A DNA stretch of 64,000 bases from a bacterium (lineage in GTDB: Bacteria; Hydrothermota; Tepidihabitantia; SM23-42; JAOAFX01). The notes beneath the pieces are model-generated. The model was not told the origin of the DNA and did not search any database. It worked only from the letters and a program-made list of their open reading frames with translations. The translations under genes and the position numbers were made by a program. The stretch lies in NCBI GenBank assembly GCA_036382775.1, contig DASVHD010000029.1, positions 176,303-240,302 of the forward strand, given 5' to 3'. Within the stretch, counting starts at the first letter, position 1. Each line of letters starts with the position of its first letter. Positions 1 through 7,277 of this stretch are shown one piece after another.

Positions 1-221
1 AGCATGCTTTCAATGACCGGTGGGCGTATTTCTTCTCTTTTACCCGAACCCGAAACAACCGGCAGCGACGCCAGGTATTCAGGCTGCTCACCGGTCTCCA
101 CGGCGTTATCCGGTATGACCGCGTCCGCGTTGCAGTTTTTGCACCTGACCGTCTCTCCCTTTTTTAAATAAGCGACAATGATCGGTTTGCCGCATGCAGG
201 ACAATTGAATTTCAAGCTCAT
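1..221 (-). CDS. Partial small zinc-ribbon protein (C-terminus outside window)
   Basis: Reading frame open from the ATG at 221 to the window edge, so only the first 73 or so residues are seen. It begins with two cysteine pairs: CPACG near residue 8 and CKNCN near residue 28. That is a classic zinc-ribbon/rubredoxin-like knuckle of about 35 residues, followed by a polar linker. Such short ribbons often head regulatory or membrane-attached proteins of unrelated function, so no function is assigned. Upstream there is only a weak AAAGG ribosome site. The 3' end is missing. Confidence 0.6.
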   Translation of the reverse strand, partial: MSLKFNCPACGKPIIVAYLKKGETVRCKNCNADAVIPDNAVETGEQPEYLASLPVVSGSGKREEIRPPVIESM

Positions 222-650
222 GATGTGCCTTTTATTTGTTAAGTATCATGGATTCCCGCTGGAGTTTTACCCCGTACCTGATACGGGGCAGGAATGACAG
301 AGAGACATATCGTAATGTCATCGTTTTTTGTTTAAATTCCTATATGTACAAACGATACGCAGAAGTCAGCGCGGTAAATGCATTTGTTTGGTTCATTCAT
401 AAACCCTCACTCATGGTGAAATAATTCACCCTCCCCTTTATCCCCTCCCATCAAGGGAGGGGGATTGGAGTTAACTACTATTCCACACTTAAGTATAATA
501 ACAGCGCCCCCTTTTGTCAAGGGTGCTGGTTTATCTCGTTTAGAACGTTAATAGCGTTTATATCGTGTGATAAACGGTTTAGGCGCGAATGGCGCGGCTT
601 AGGGTTCTGCGAGCCGGGGAGGCGTAAAGCGCGGAAAGCGGGAAACGCTA
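222..650. repeat. Intergenic region with dispersed palindromic repeats
   Basis: No gene is supported here. Positions 248-299 carry a copy of the ggattcccgc...gcaggaatgac palindrome (family A), also found near 3111, 5262, 10370, 15083, 61225 and 63025. Positions 427-466 hold a partial copy of the CCCTCCC...GGGAGGG family (family C). Positions 525-600 contain a degenerate run of cgtt/cgttta words that resembles 10262-10345. Short open frames here fall on these repeats and are not genes. Confidence 0.7.
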
Positions 651-678
651 TTGACCTACATAATATAATAAGTAAAAT
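651..678 (+). promoter_or_regulatory. Sigma70-type promoter of the Kelch surface protein gene
   Basis: TTGACC at 651-656 and TAAAAT at 673-678 with a 16-bp spacer. A GAGGGAGG ribosome site at 695-702 follows, before the ATG at 707. The A+T-rich spacer and correct order support it; no start-site mapping is available. Confidence 0.6.
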
Positions 679-706
679 TATAGTGTATAATAATGAGGGA
701 GGAAAC

Positions 707-2098
707 ATGAATAATAGATTTCTTGTATGTCTTGTGCTTTTTTTGTCGCTTGGCTTCGCGCAAAAAAAAGTCGTAAAGAAATCCGATGTGGTAAGGCTGT
801 CGCCCCGCCTGCTCAATTATCAAGGTTATCTTACTGACACGCTCGGCAACCCGATCACGAATTCGTCTCTTTCGCTATCATTTGCAATATTCGACAGTCC
901 TTCCGGCGGTTCTCAGAAATGGACCGAGACTCAAAGCTCAGTCAGCGTAGACAAGGGCATCTTTAACGTGCTCCTGGGCAGCGTCACGCCGATCCCGGAT
1001 TCTGTATTCACGGCAAGCACCAACCGTTATCTACAATTGACCGTTGCGGGACAGGTCGTATCACCCCGGACACCGATCGTTTCCATGGGCTACGCTTATA
1101 CATCCACCTATTCTGATACTGCCCAATACGCACGCGCGGCACCAACCACGGGCGTACCCCAGGGGTACTGCATACTAGGACCGACGACGACTCCGCCGCC
1201 CGGATACACGTACATAGATCTTTATAGCGACTTCACGCGGCCTGAATCATGGCAGACACGGGCTGACATGCCCACCGGGCGCAGCGAGCTTGCCGTTGTA
1301 GAAGTTAACGGCAGAATATACGCCTTGGGTGGACTCCTTGGTGGTAATGTTCCCATAAATACTAACGAAGAATATGACCCGGTCTCGAACACCTGGCGAC
1401 CCCGTGAAGTCATGCTTGCCAACCATGCGGGGTTTGGCGCCGCAGCTATCAACGGTAAGATCTACTCGATCGGTGGTTGGGCCGGTGGCAGTTTCACCGA
1501 AGAATACGATCCCATCGCTAACACCTGGCAGGTCAGGGCGTATGCACCTATTTCGCTCCAGTTTTTTGGATGTTGCGCGGTCAACGGCAGGATCTATGTT
1601 ATCGGCGGCGGTTCCGGCGCTCAAACAGGCAATTACGAATACAACCCGGACTCTAACACATGGCGATCTCGAGCCGACATGCCCACTGGGCGCAGATATC
1701 TAGCTGCGGTGGCGGTTAATGGCAAGATCTACGCGATCGGTGGGCAGGATGGCTCGAACAATCCCTTGCAAACAAACGAAGAATATGATCCTGTAACGAA
1801 CACATGGCAGACGCGAGCGAACATGCCCACGGCACGTTTTGGGTTGGCAGCGGTCGGGGCGAACGGCAAGGTGTATGCCCTGGGTGGATGGAATACTGGC
1901 TCAGCAGCGACGAATGAAGAATATGACCCGGTCACAAATACCTGGCAGACGCGGGTAAGCATGCCCACGGCACGCGCCGCTTTTGGCGCCTGCGTGGTAA
2001 GCAGTAAAATTTACGCGATCGGCGGGAACGGCGGTGACCAGAAGAACGAGGAATATCAATCCCTGCTGGTTAAATACTATCTTCACATGAAAAATTAA
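707..2098 (+). CDS. Secreted Kelch-repeat protein with shared N-terminal surface module
   Basis: 463 residues starting at ATG 707, chosen over GTG 683 because GAGGGAGG lies just upstream. A signal peptide spans about 1-18 (ends GFAQ). Residues about 30-146 form the module shared with three other proteins in this window: LLNYQGYLTDTLGNPI, then GIFNVLLGS.TPIPDSVF, then PRT.IVS..YAYTSTYSDTA. Similar domains stand at the N-terminus of many secreted or tail-fibre-like proteins. From about 180 to the end are six Kelch repeats, each beginning TWxxRxxMPT and containing NGKIYAIGG and NEEYDPxxN, predicting a six-bladed beta-propeller. It is exported, probably displayed, and likely binds protein or glycan; the ligand is unknown. 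Its stop overlaps the start of the next gene by one base (TAATG), so the two are probably co-translated. Confidence 0.85.
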   Translation: MNNRFLVCLVLFLSLGFAQKKVVKKSDVVRLSPRLLNYQGYLTDTLGNPITNSSLSLSFAIFDSPSGGSQKWTETQSSVSVDKGIFNVLLGSVTPIPDSVFTASTNRYLQLTVAGQVVSPRTPIVSMGYAYTSTYSDTAQYARAAPTTGVPQGYCILGPTTTPPPGYTYIDLYSDFTRPESWQTRADMPTGRSELAVVEVNGRIYALGGLLGGNVPINTNEEYDPVSNTWRPREVMLANHAGFGAAAINGKIYSIGGWAGGSFTEEYDPIANTWQVRAYAPISLQFFGCCAVNGRIYVIGGGSGAQTGNYEYNPDSNTWRSRADMPTGRRYLAAVAVNGKIYAIGGQDGSNNPLQTNEEYDPVTNTWQTRANMPTARFGLAAVGANGKVYALGGWNTGSAATNEEYDPVTNTWQTRVSMPTARAAFGACVVSSKIYAIGGNGGDQKNEEYQSLLVKYYLHMKN

Positions 2099-3024
2099 TG
2101 CCGGCGATCGCCACTGCGAAGAACCGAAAAATTCCGAGAGTATTGACCGTATTGTTGTTGTTTACGTTCATCGCCATCATTTCTTGCGGATCGGACGATC
2201 ATCGAACATTAGCGGTCGTCGCGGAAACATGCATTACCCGCGCCGACCTTGCATACAAAATAGCGATCGAAAAAGCGTATGGCGACACAGCGTTTACCGA
2301 ACAGGCGGCACTGGTCGCGCTCATCAACGACGCCTTTGAAACTGAAGTCGCGCGCATGCACGGAATTGCCGCCGCACCCGAAGACTTAAAAGCCCTGGAT
2401 CAACATGCCAGCAAAACCAGCAAGGCGCCTGAAATCCTGGCAAAGATCAAACAGATCTTCGGCCACGATATCCGGTCATATGAACGCATATATCTGCAGC
2501 CAAAAATCATCAATTATAAATTGCACGCCTGGTTCAGCCGGGACGTGGACATTCACAAGAGCGAGCGAACCAGGATCGAACGCGCGCATCGACTTGCGCT
2601 CACGGGGATGCCGTTTGACGCGGTGGCGCGCGCCTGCAAGCTTGCATACTCAGTAGACACTTTTAGAGTGGTAAGATCGCAGCCGCCTTCGATCCTGCAA
2701 GAATACCCACCCAGCGGTGATTCCCAGGAAAACGATCCAATGCTGAAGATCTTTTCAGGTATGAAAGCCGGTGAAATATACCATGATATCATCGAGGACG
2801 ATGTCGAATTTAAGATCATAAAACTGATCCATCGCATAGATTCCATCTACTCATACCAACGCGTCGCCGCTAAAAAGATGGATTTCGATAAGTGGTACGG
2901 CGGACAGGGGGCAAAAATACCGGTACAGATTATGGACCAAGATTTAAGAAAAAAGGTTGTTGAATCTTATCCGGAATTATGGTGGGTAAAAACGCTAGAA
3001 GACGAAAACATTAATAGTTATTAA
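2098..3024 (+). CDS. Lipoprotein resembling a degenerate SurA/PpiC (parvulin-type) foldase
   Basis: 308 residues. The N-terminus has a basic stretch, a hydrophobic core and a lipobox ending IISC at about residue 30, so it is predicted to be lipid-anchored in the periplasm. Residues about 38-95 resemble the helical N-domain of SurA-like proteins (VAETCITRADLAYKIA.., ALINDAFETEVAR). Residues about 150-245 keep the outline of a parvulin domain (AHRLALTGMPFDAVAR; MKAGEIYHDIIEDDVEFKIIKLIHRID). Similarity is weak and the isomerase active-site signature is not clear, so it may be a chaperone rather than an enzyme. It is coupled to the preceding Kelch protein by a TAATG overlap, which suggests a dedicated role in folding or exporting that partner (inference). 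Confidence 0.55.
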   Translation: MPAIATAKNRKIPRVLTVLLLFTFIAIISCGSDDHRTLAVVAETCITRADLAYKIAIEKAYGDTAFTEQAALVALINDAFETEVARMHGIAAAPEDLKALDQHASKTSKAPEILAKIKQIFGHDIRSYERIYLQPKIINYKLHAWFSRDVDIHKSERTRIERAHRLALTGMPFDAVARACKLAYSVDTFRVVRSQPPSILQEYPPSGDSQENDPMLKIFSGMKAGEIYHDIIEDDVEFKIIKLIHRIDSIYSYQRVAAKKMDFDKWYGGQGAKIPVQIMDQDLRKKVVESYPELWWVKTLEDENINSY

Positions 3025-3199
3025 GTAATTATGTAATTAAATTGCTACATGACTTAAAAGCTGAGATTGCTTCGCACCCAACACGCTCGCAATGACAAAA
3101 AGGGAAACACTGGATTCCCGTTGGAGTTTACCCCGTACTCGATACGGGGCGGGAATGACATTAATGGAGCTCGCAATGACCTCAAAAACAGGTCTTTCT
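3025..3199. repeat. Dispersed palindromic repeats, families B and A
   Basis: 3061-3098 carries gagattgcttcgcaccc...ctcgcaatgaca (family B, a common bacterial interspersed motif). 3111-3160 carries tggattcccgttgg...gcgggaatgaca (family A). No gene is seen. Confidence 0.7.
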
Positions 3200-3200
3200 G

Positions 3201-3253
3201 GTCTATTTAGTTTATACCAGATAGGCGAAAAAGACAGGAGTAACTAAATAGAC
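3201..3253. repeat. 3'-end inverted-repeat element, copy 1
   Basis: GTCTATTTAGTT (3201-3212) and AACTAAATAGAC (3242-3253) form a perfect 12-bp inverted repeat. The inner part reads ACCAGATAGGCGAAAAAGAC. Related copies lie at 5782-5852 and 7223-7277. Each abuts the stop codon of a minus-strand gene, so the element may act as a transcript end. Confidence 0.7.
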
Positions 3254-3269
3254 TATACTTTATTCTCTA

Positions 3270-5201
3270 TTATTTCCCGGCATCGGCCCGGGCAGCAACA
3301 TCTTGATCCCGCCGGTTCTCGTATTCCTCGCCCATTTCCTCGGGATACCCATAGGCCTTGGGATATAGCAATTTTCCCTTGGTGAAATTACCGTTGCCTT
3401 TTTCCTCCTCCACCGGCTTGTATAATTGCTTAATCACCGGATCGTCCCGATCAGCCATTACGATATAGGAAACTTCACGGTTGGGTTCGCCGTAGACCGT
3501 AAACACTGTATAACCTTTGTTCCAGTCATACCCGGTGTTGAACGGCCTGCCAATGGACGTCAGCGTCACGGTTGCCTCAGTTTCTTTTGTCAGCGCCCTG
3601 AAGTAGGACGGCATTTCAACCCTGCCCTCGCCGGACGAGTTCAGTTTGACTTTACCCCGGTACAGGCACAGGTTCTCCGGCGACTCCACAAAATTATGCC
3701 GCAGGGTCTTGTTCTGAGGATCCAGCGGGTGATCGATTAGGAACGAACCGCTGCCTTTGCTCAGGCTGCCGGTAATATGAACATTGCCATCGAACCACCC
3801 GGCCCATAGAGTACCCCCGCCAGATACCTCACTATATATACCATATTTATTACCCGTTCCCGCGCCATAGGCAGAAAATCGACCGCCATAAGCAAAATAG
3901 GTGCCGTCATGTTCGCTATATACACTAATGCCATAAGCATCGTTGAAGTTACCTGCCGGCGAATAAGCACTCGTAGCTAATGCGATATTACGACCGCCCG
4001 CCGCGCCACCAGCGTAAAATAAACCACCATAGCATTGTCCTCCGCCACTGTTAGTAACGCTATCTCTTATACCAACTACGGCTGAATTACTGGTTACATT
4101 AAGATTCAGTCTTAAGCCTAAAAGAGAAGAAGCACTGCTCCAGGTTTGGCCCAAATGGTTATGCGAATTCGGTGCTTGCCAGGTGTCGGCTCCACCAGCG
4201 TCGGAGGTGAGCACGTAGCCACTCGCGGCGCCAGTAGGTATCAACAAGCCGTTGGTTCTTGTGGTTCCGTTCACGTGTAAAAGGTTACTCGGACTGGTTG
4301 TCCCGATGCCGACGTTGCCATTTTGATCGATACGCATTCGTTCGGCGCCGTTAACAATCGCCAATTGACCCACGCCATACCAATCAGGCATTCCTATTTT
4401 TACCGTATATGCATCAACAAAAGGATCGATCACAAACTGCTTTCTGTCATCTCCGGTTGATACCGCAAACGTTGCTGCCGGGTTCGCCGTCAAGATGCCG
4501 ACATTGCCAGATGTAAAGTAACTTTTGCCGGATCGGCTGATGACAAATTTATCAGCGCCATTGTATCCAAAAGTAAGCCCTTGGGCGCCATCGTGAACGC
4601 TTTCCCAGTAGTTGGCTCCGTTCGTTATACGAATTCCATTGCCGTAATTCGACCCAGATCCGTTCACAGTAAGAATCGCTCCCGGATCCCCCGTGCCGAT
4701 ACCAACATTGCCCGAGACACCAGAATAGATGTTGTTGCCGGAAAAAATCCAGTCCGTATCTGACTTGGCGCTACGCGCGTAAATAGCCGTATCAGAATAA
4801 GTTGATGTATACGCGTATGGCGATGATACGATCTGGGTCCGGGGCGATACGACCTGCCCGGCAACGGTCAATTGCAGATAACGGCTGATGCTGGCCGTGA
4901 ACACCGAATCCGGGATCGGCGTATTAGTTCCCAGGAGCACGTTGAATATCCCCTTGTCAACACTTACCGCAGGTTTAGTTTCAGACCATTTTTGAGTGCC
5001 ACCAGATATGGCATTGAATATAGCAAATGACATCGAAATCGACGGATTCGTGATCGGAGCGCCGAGCGTGTCGGTTAAATAGCCCTGGTAATTGAGCACG
5101 CGCGGTGCAAAGCGCGCATTACCTTCATTTTTAAAAACTGTTTGGCTGAATGCCAGAATAACAGATATAATACTAATTATCATTAATTTTTTGGACTTCA
5201 T
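3270..5201 (-). CDS. Secreted tail-fibre-like surface protein (paralogue 2)
   Basis: 643 residues from ATG 5201, preceded by AAAGGAGGACTTC. The longer frame to 5279 lacks a ribosome site. Signal peptide about 1-20 (ILAFSQ). The shared N-terminal module spans about 33-145. The middle carries three or more GNVGIG(T)xxP motifs (NVGIGTTSPSNLLHV), the hallmark of long phage tail-fibre or collagen-like shaft regions. These are followed by glycine-rich beta structure (YGGLFYAGG, YGIYSEVSGG). From about 490 is a C-terminal module (IDHPLDPxNKxLxH, VESPE, YRGKVKL, LPxYFxAL) shared with the next two paralogues. The family is probably trimeric and displayed on the cell surface (inference). The last 60 residues, rich in E, K and G, are unique to this copy. 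Confidence 0.8.
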   Translation of the reverse strand: MKSKKLMIISIISVILAFSQTVFKNEGNARFAPRVLNYQGYLTDTLGAPITNPSISMSFAIFNAISGGTQKWSETKPAVSVDKGIFNVLLGTNTPIPDSVFTASISRYLQLTVAGQVVSPRTQIVSSPYAYTSTYSDTAIYARSAKSDTDWIFSGNNIYSGVSGNVGIGTGDPGAILTVNGSGSNYGNGIRITNGANYWESVHDGAQGLTFGYNGADKFVISRSGKSYFTSGNVGILTANPAATFAVSTGDDRKQFVIDPFVDAYTVKIGMPDWYGVGQLAIVNGAERMRIDQNGNVGIGTTSPSNLLHVNGTTRTNGLLIPTGAASGYVLTSDAGGADTWQAPNSHNHLGQTWSSASSLLGLRLNLNVTSNSAVVGIRDSVTNSGGGQCYGGLFYAGGAAGGRNIALATSAYSPAGNFNDAYGISVYSEHDGTYFAYGGRFSAYGAGTGNKYGIYSEVSGGGTLWAGWFDGNVHITGSLSKGSGSFLIDHPLDPQNKTLRHNFVESPENLCLYRGKVKLNSSGEGRVEMPSYFRALTKETEATVTLTSIGRPFNTGYDWNKGYTVFTVYGEPNREVSYIVMADRDDPVIKQLYKPVEEEKGNGNFTKGKLLYPKAYGYPEEMGEEYENRRDQDVAARADAGK

Positions 5202-5260
5202 GAAGTCCTCCTTTATTGGGTACACTATAGCAATTAGGTAATTGACAACTGCACAAGCAG

Positions 5261-5286
5261 AAATACAGGATTCCCGCATACGCGGA
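5261..5286. repeat. Partial family A palindromic repeat
   Basis: caggattcccgcatacgcgg matches the left half of the dispersed ggattcccg...cgggaatgac repeat. It sits next to the khpA terminator. Confidence 0.5.
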
Positions 5287-5317
5287 AAAAAACCCCGTTA
5301 GATTCCGTGTCTAACGG
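5284..5317 (-). terminator. Intrinsic terminator of khpA
   Basis: Perfect 10-bp stem CCCCGTTAGA/TCTAACGGGG (5291-5300 and 5308-5317) with a 7-nt loop. On the minus strand it is followed immediately by a run of seven T (5284-5290 read in reverse). It lies about 30 nt past the khpA stop. Confidence 0.9.
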
Positions 5318-5345
5318 GGTAGACAGAATAAAGAACGAATATTCT

Positions 5346-5576
5346 TTATTCGAGGATCTCTATTACCGCGCGTTTTCCTTGCTTCATTGCCACGGCGGCA
5401 ATGATCGTCCTGATCGCGCTTGCTGTTCTGCCTTTTTTACCGATCACCTTACCCATATCGCCTTCGCCGACCCTGAGTTCATAAATAATGCTCTTGTCGC
5501 CGGAGATTTCTTTTATCACAACTTTTTCCGGATTATCCACTAACGCTTTTACAATGATTTCCACAAGCTCTTTCAT
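5346..5576 (-). CDS. khpA: KhpA-type KH-domain RNA-binding protein
   Basis: 76 residues, the usual size for the YlqC/KhpA family. A single KH domain carries the RNA-binding loop GKVIGKKGRTA at about 42-52, followed by IRTIIAAVAMKQGKRAVIEI. KhpA binds structured RNAs, often with KhpB, and affects cell division or small-RNA metabolism in Gram-positive species. In many genomes it lies in an rpsP-khpA-rimM-trmD cluster. Here it stands alone with its own promoter (5737-5765), a leader of about 155 nt and a strong terminator. AAGGAGG is placed well before the ATG. Family assignment is secure; cellular role in this organism is not. Confidence 0.92.
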   Translation of the reverse strand: MKELVEIIVKALVDNPEKVVIKEISGDKSIIYELRVGEGDMGKVIGKKGRTASAIRTIIAAVAMKQGKRAVIEILE

Positions 5577-5736
5577 GACCAGCCTCCTTCGGTTGCAATC
5601 AGGTTAGCTTCAGTATTTGCAGATGAACCCCTTACGAAATCCAATACTCGATGCGATCCCGATTTATTGTTTGCTTCTGAGCTTGTAACGACTGTCTTTT
5701 TCTATTCAGTCGCTATCTCTCGTCTTTCTTAATATA

Positions 5737-5765
5737 ACTATATAACAAATGCGAACGTTTGTCAA
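5737..5765 (-). promoter_or_regulatory. Promoter of khpA with long leader
   Basis: On the minus strand TTGACA (5765-5760), a 17-bp spacer and TATAGT (5742-5737). The transcript leader to the ATG at 5576 is about 155 nt. It contains a GCGACTG...CAGTCGT hairpin near 5685-5712; no known riboswitch is recognised. Confidence 0.7.
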
Positions 5766-5781
5766 GATGCAGATACATATA

Positions 5782-5852
5782 ACATTTAGTTTATCTGGTC
5801 TATCTGGTTTAACCAGATAGACGAAAAAGACATGAAAAACTAAATAGACTGT
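5782..5852. repeat. 3'-end inverted-repeat element, copy 2
   Basis: Outer arms TTTAGTT/AACTAAA and inner hairpin TATCTGG-TTTAA-CCAGATA surround the conserved CCAGATAGACGAAAAAGACA core. The copy runs into the 3' end of the radical SAM gene and supplies its last codons and stop (5840-5842). Confidence 0.7.
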
Positions 5853-6937
5853 TTTTTTTCCATCATCAGCTGCTTTACCCATTCTCTTTGCGCCCAGAGA
5901 GCGCAGCCGCCCGTGGTTTCCTTCAGATCCTGATGGTGCTCGCGAATCGCAGCGAGCAACTTTGACCCAAGGGCTTGCTTTAGTGTACCATCGCGGACAT
6001 CAGTGTCTGAATACGGGGCGAACGGGCACGGTTCCACATCGCCGTCGGCATTAACATGGATAAATCCCCGGCCGGCAGCCAGGCATCCGCCGAATTCGGT
6101 CTCGTCGCCCGGCAGCATGACAAAGAGCGCGCGCACGCTCTGCCTGAATCCCGCGACAAGTTCGATCATTTCCCGTTTCTGTTCCTCGGTCAGGACCAAT
6201 CCTTCAGAATCTTCCTGGATCGGCACGTATTCGACGAAGAAAAAAGCCCGGCTGCCCAGGGTAACGAGCCGTTCGAGAAAATCACGGTTCGCGACCGCCG
6301 AAAAGTTCAGGCTCGTGACCGTGAACGATACGGCCCAGAAAAGCTTTTTTGCGCGGAAGACACTGATCGCCCGGTCGAGCTGCGCCAGGATGCCGCGTCC
6401 CCGGCGGTCCTCAGTATCTTCAGGCAGGCCTTCCAGGCTTAGTACCGGGATGATATTTTCATGACGGCGCAGGAACATGCCCCAATCTTCATTCACGAGC
6501 GTACCGTTCGTGAACAAAGGGAACACAATCTCCGGGAATTCGGCCGTGATATTCAGGATCTCGGGCCGAAGCAGGGGTTCTCCGCCGGCTAAGAAGACCA
6601 CCGAGATACCAAGTTCTGACGCGTCTTTGAGCAGGGAGCGCAACCGGTCAGGGCTGAGTTCGTTTTTTCTATTGTTTTCTTCTGACCTGAGAAGGCGTGA
6701 ATAACAGCCGACGCAGCGCAGGTTGCATTGCCGTGTGATGCTGATGATCATGACCGCCGGTACGATCAGGCCGCGCTGTTCGTTTTGCCTGCGCCTCTGC
6801 CGCGCTTGCCTTTGATAAAGAAGGATACGGAAAAAAGACCATGCCGCGCGCGGGTCGGTCCAGAACTTTCCCAGAGCTTCGCGGAAAAGATCCGCGAGAG
6901 CGCGATCGAAAAGAAAGCGAAAATTATTCGCGCTCAT
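5840..6937 (-). CDS. Radical SAM protein, SPASM-like
   Basis: 365 residues. The radical SAM cluster motif CNLRCVGC lies near residue 74, inside MIISITRQCNLRC. It is followed by the GGEPLLRPE motif typical of the SAM-binding barrel. A C-terminal region with spaced cysteines (GGCLAAGRGF, VEPCPFAPYSD, GGCALW) suggests an auxiliary Fe-S cluster as in SPASM/twitch maturases. The substrate is unknown; such enzymes modify peptides or cofactors. No precursor peptide or RiPP partner is recognised next to it, although TldD/TldE proteases lie 9 kb away. The N-terminal 60 residues are basic and helical. The ATG at 6937 has no good ribosome site and sits beside a GTTCGC-tac-GCGAAC hairpin, so the start is uncertain. 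The extreme C-terminus (QSI) is encoded by a dispersed repeat. Confidence 0.75.
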   Translation of the reverse strand: MSANNFRFLFDRALADLFREALGKFWTDPRAAWSFFRILLYQRQARQRRRQNEQRGLIVPAVMIISITRQCNLRCVGCYSRLLRSEENNRKNELSPDRLRSLLKDASELGISVVFLAGGEPLLRPEILNITAEFPEIVFPLFTNGTLVNEDWGMFLRRHENIIPVLSLEGLPEDTEDRRGRGILAQLDRAISVFRAKKLFWAVSFTVTSLNFSAVANRDFLERLVTLGSRAFFFVEYVPIQEDSEGLVLTEEQKREMIELVAGFRQSVRALFVMLPGDETEFGGCLAAGRGFIHVNADGDVEPCPFAPYSDTDVRDGTLKQALGSKLLAAIREHHQDLKETTGGCALWAQREWVKQLMMEKKQSI

Positions 6938-7222
6938 GGTTCGCTACGCGAACGGTATTGGATCATCTTCGATGATCGGGAGAGAGCGCTAGCGCGCCGG
7001 GAAGACATAAACCAGTATAACTAAATAGTAATATTTAGCAAGAAACTATTTTATCTTTCTGATTTAAACGATAAAGAATAAAAAGCAAAACACCTGAGAT
7101 TACCGCTCCTCGTTCCTCAGGACTCCAGTTATCCCCCCCACCCTTACCCTCCCCCTCGAGGGGGGAGGAAAAAGGAGGGGGTGAAAGGTTGCGCACAAAG
7201 AGTGCTCGCAATGACCTCAAAA
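6938..7222. repeat. Intergenic region with palindromes and a family C copy
   Basis: No gene is supported. 6941-6956 holds the hairpin GTTCGC-tac-GCGAAC. 7011-7030 has a fragment of the 3'-end element (aactaaatagt). 7133-7187 is a partial CCCTCCCCCTCGAGGGGGGAGG repeat of family C. 7195-7216 is a family B fragment (ctcgcaatgacc). Confidence 0.6.
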
Positions 7223-7277
7223 TCTAGTTTTTTATTTCACCAGATAAACGAAAAAAACAAGAGAAACTAATAGACTA
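7223..7277. repeat. 3'-end inverted-repeat element, copy 3
   Basis: Reads CACCAGATAAACGAAAAAAA then GAGAAACTAATAGACTATT, matching copies 1 and 2 with small changes. It ends at the stop codon (7278-7280) of the downstream-facing surface gene. Confidence 0.65.

Noticed and set aside
236..424. 62-residue frame and similar short frames at 7035-7220, 10352-10549 and 63149-63385
   Set aside because: They are made mostly of dispersed palindromic repeats and have no ribosome site.
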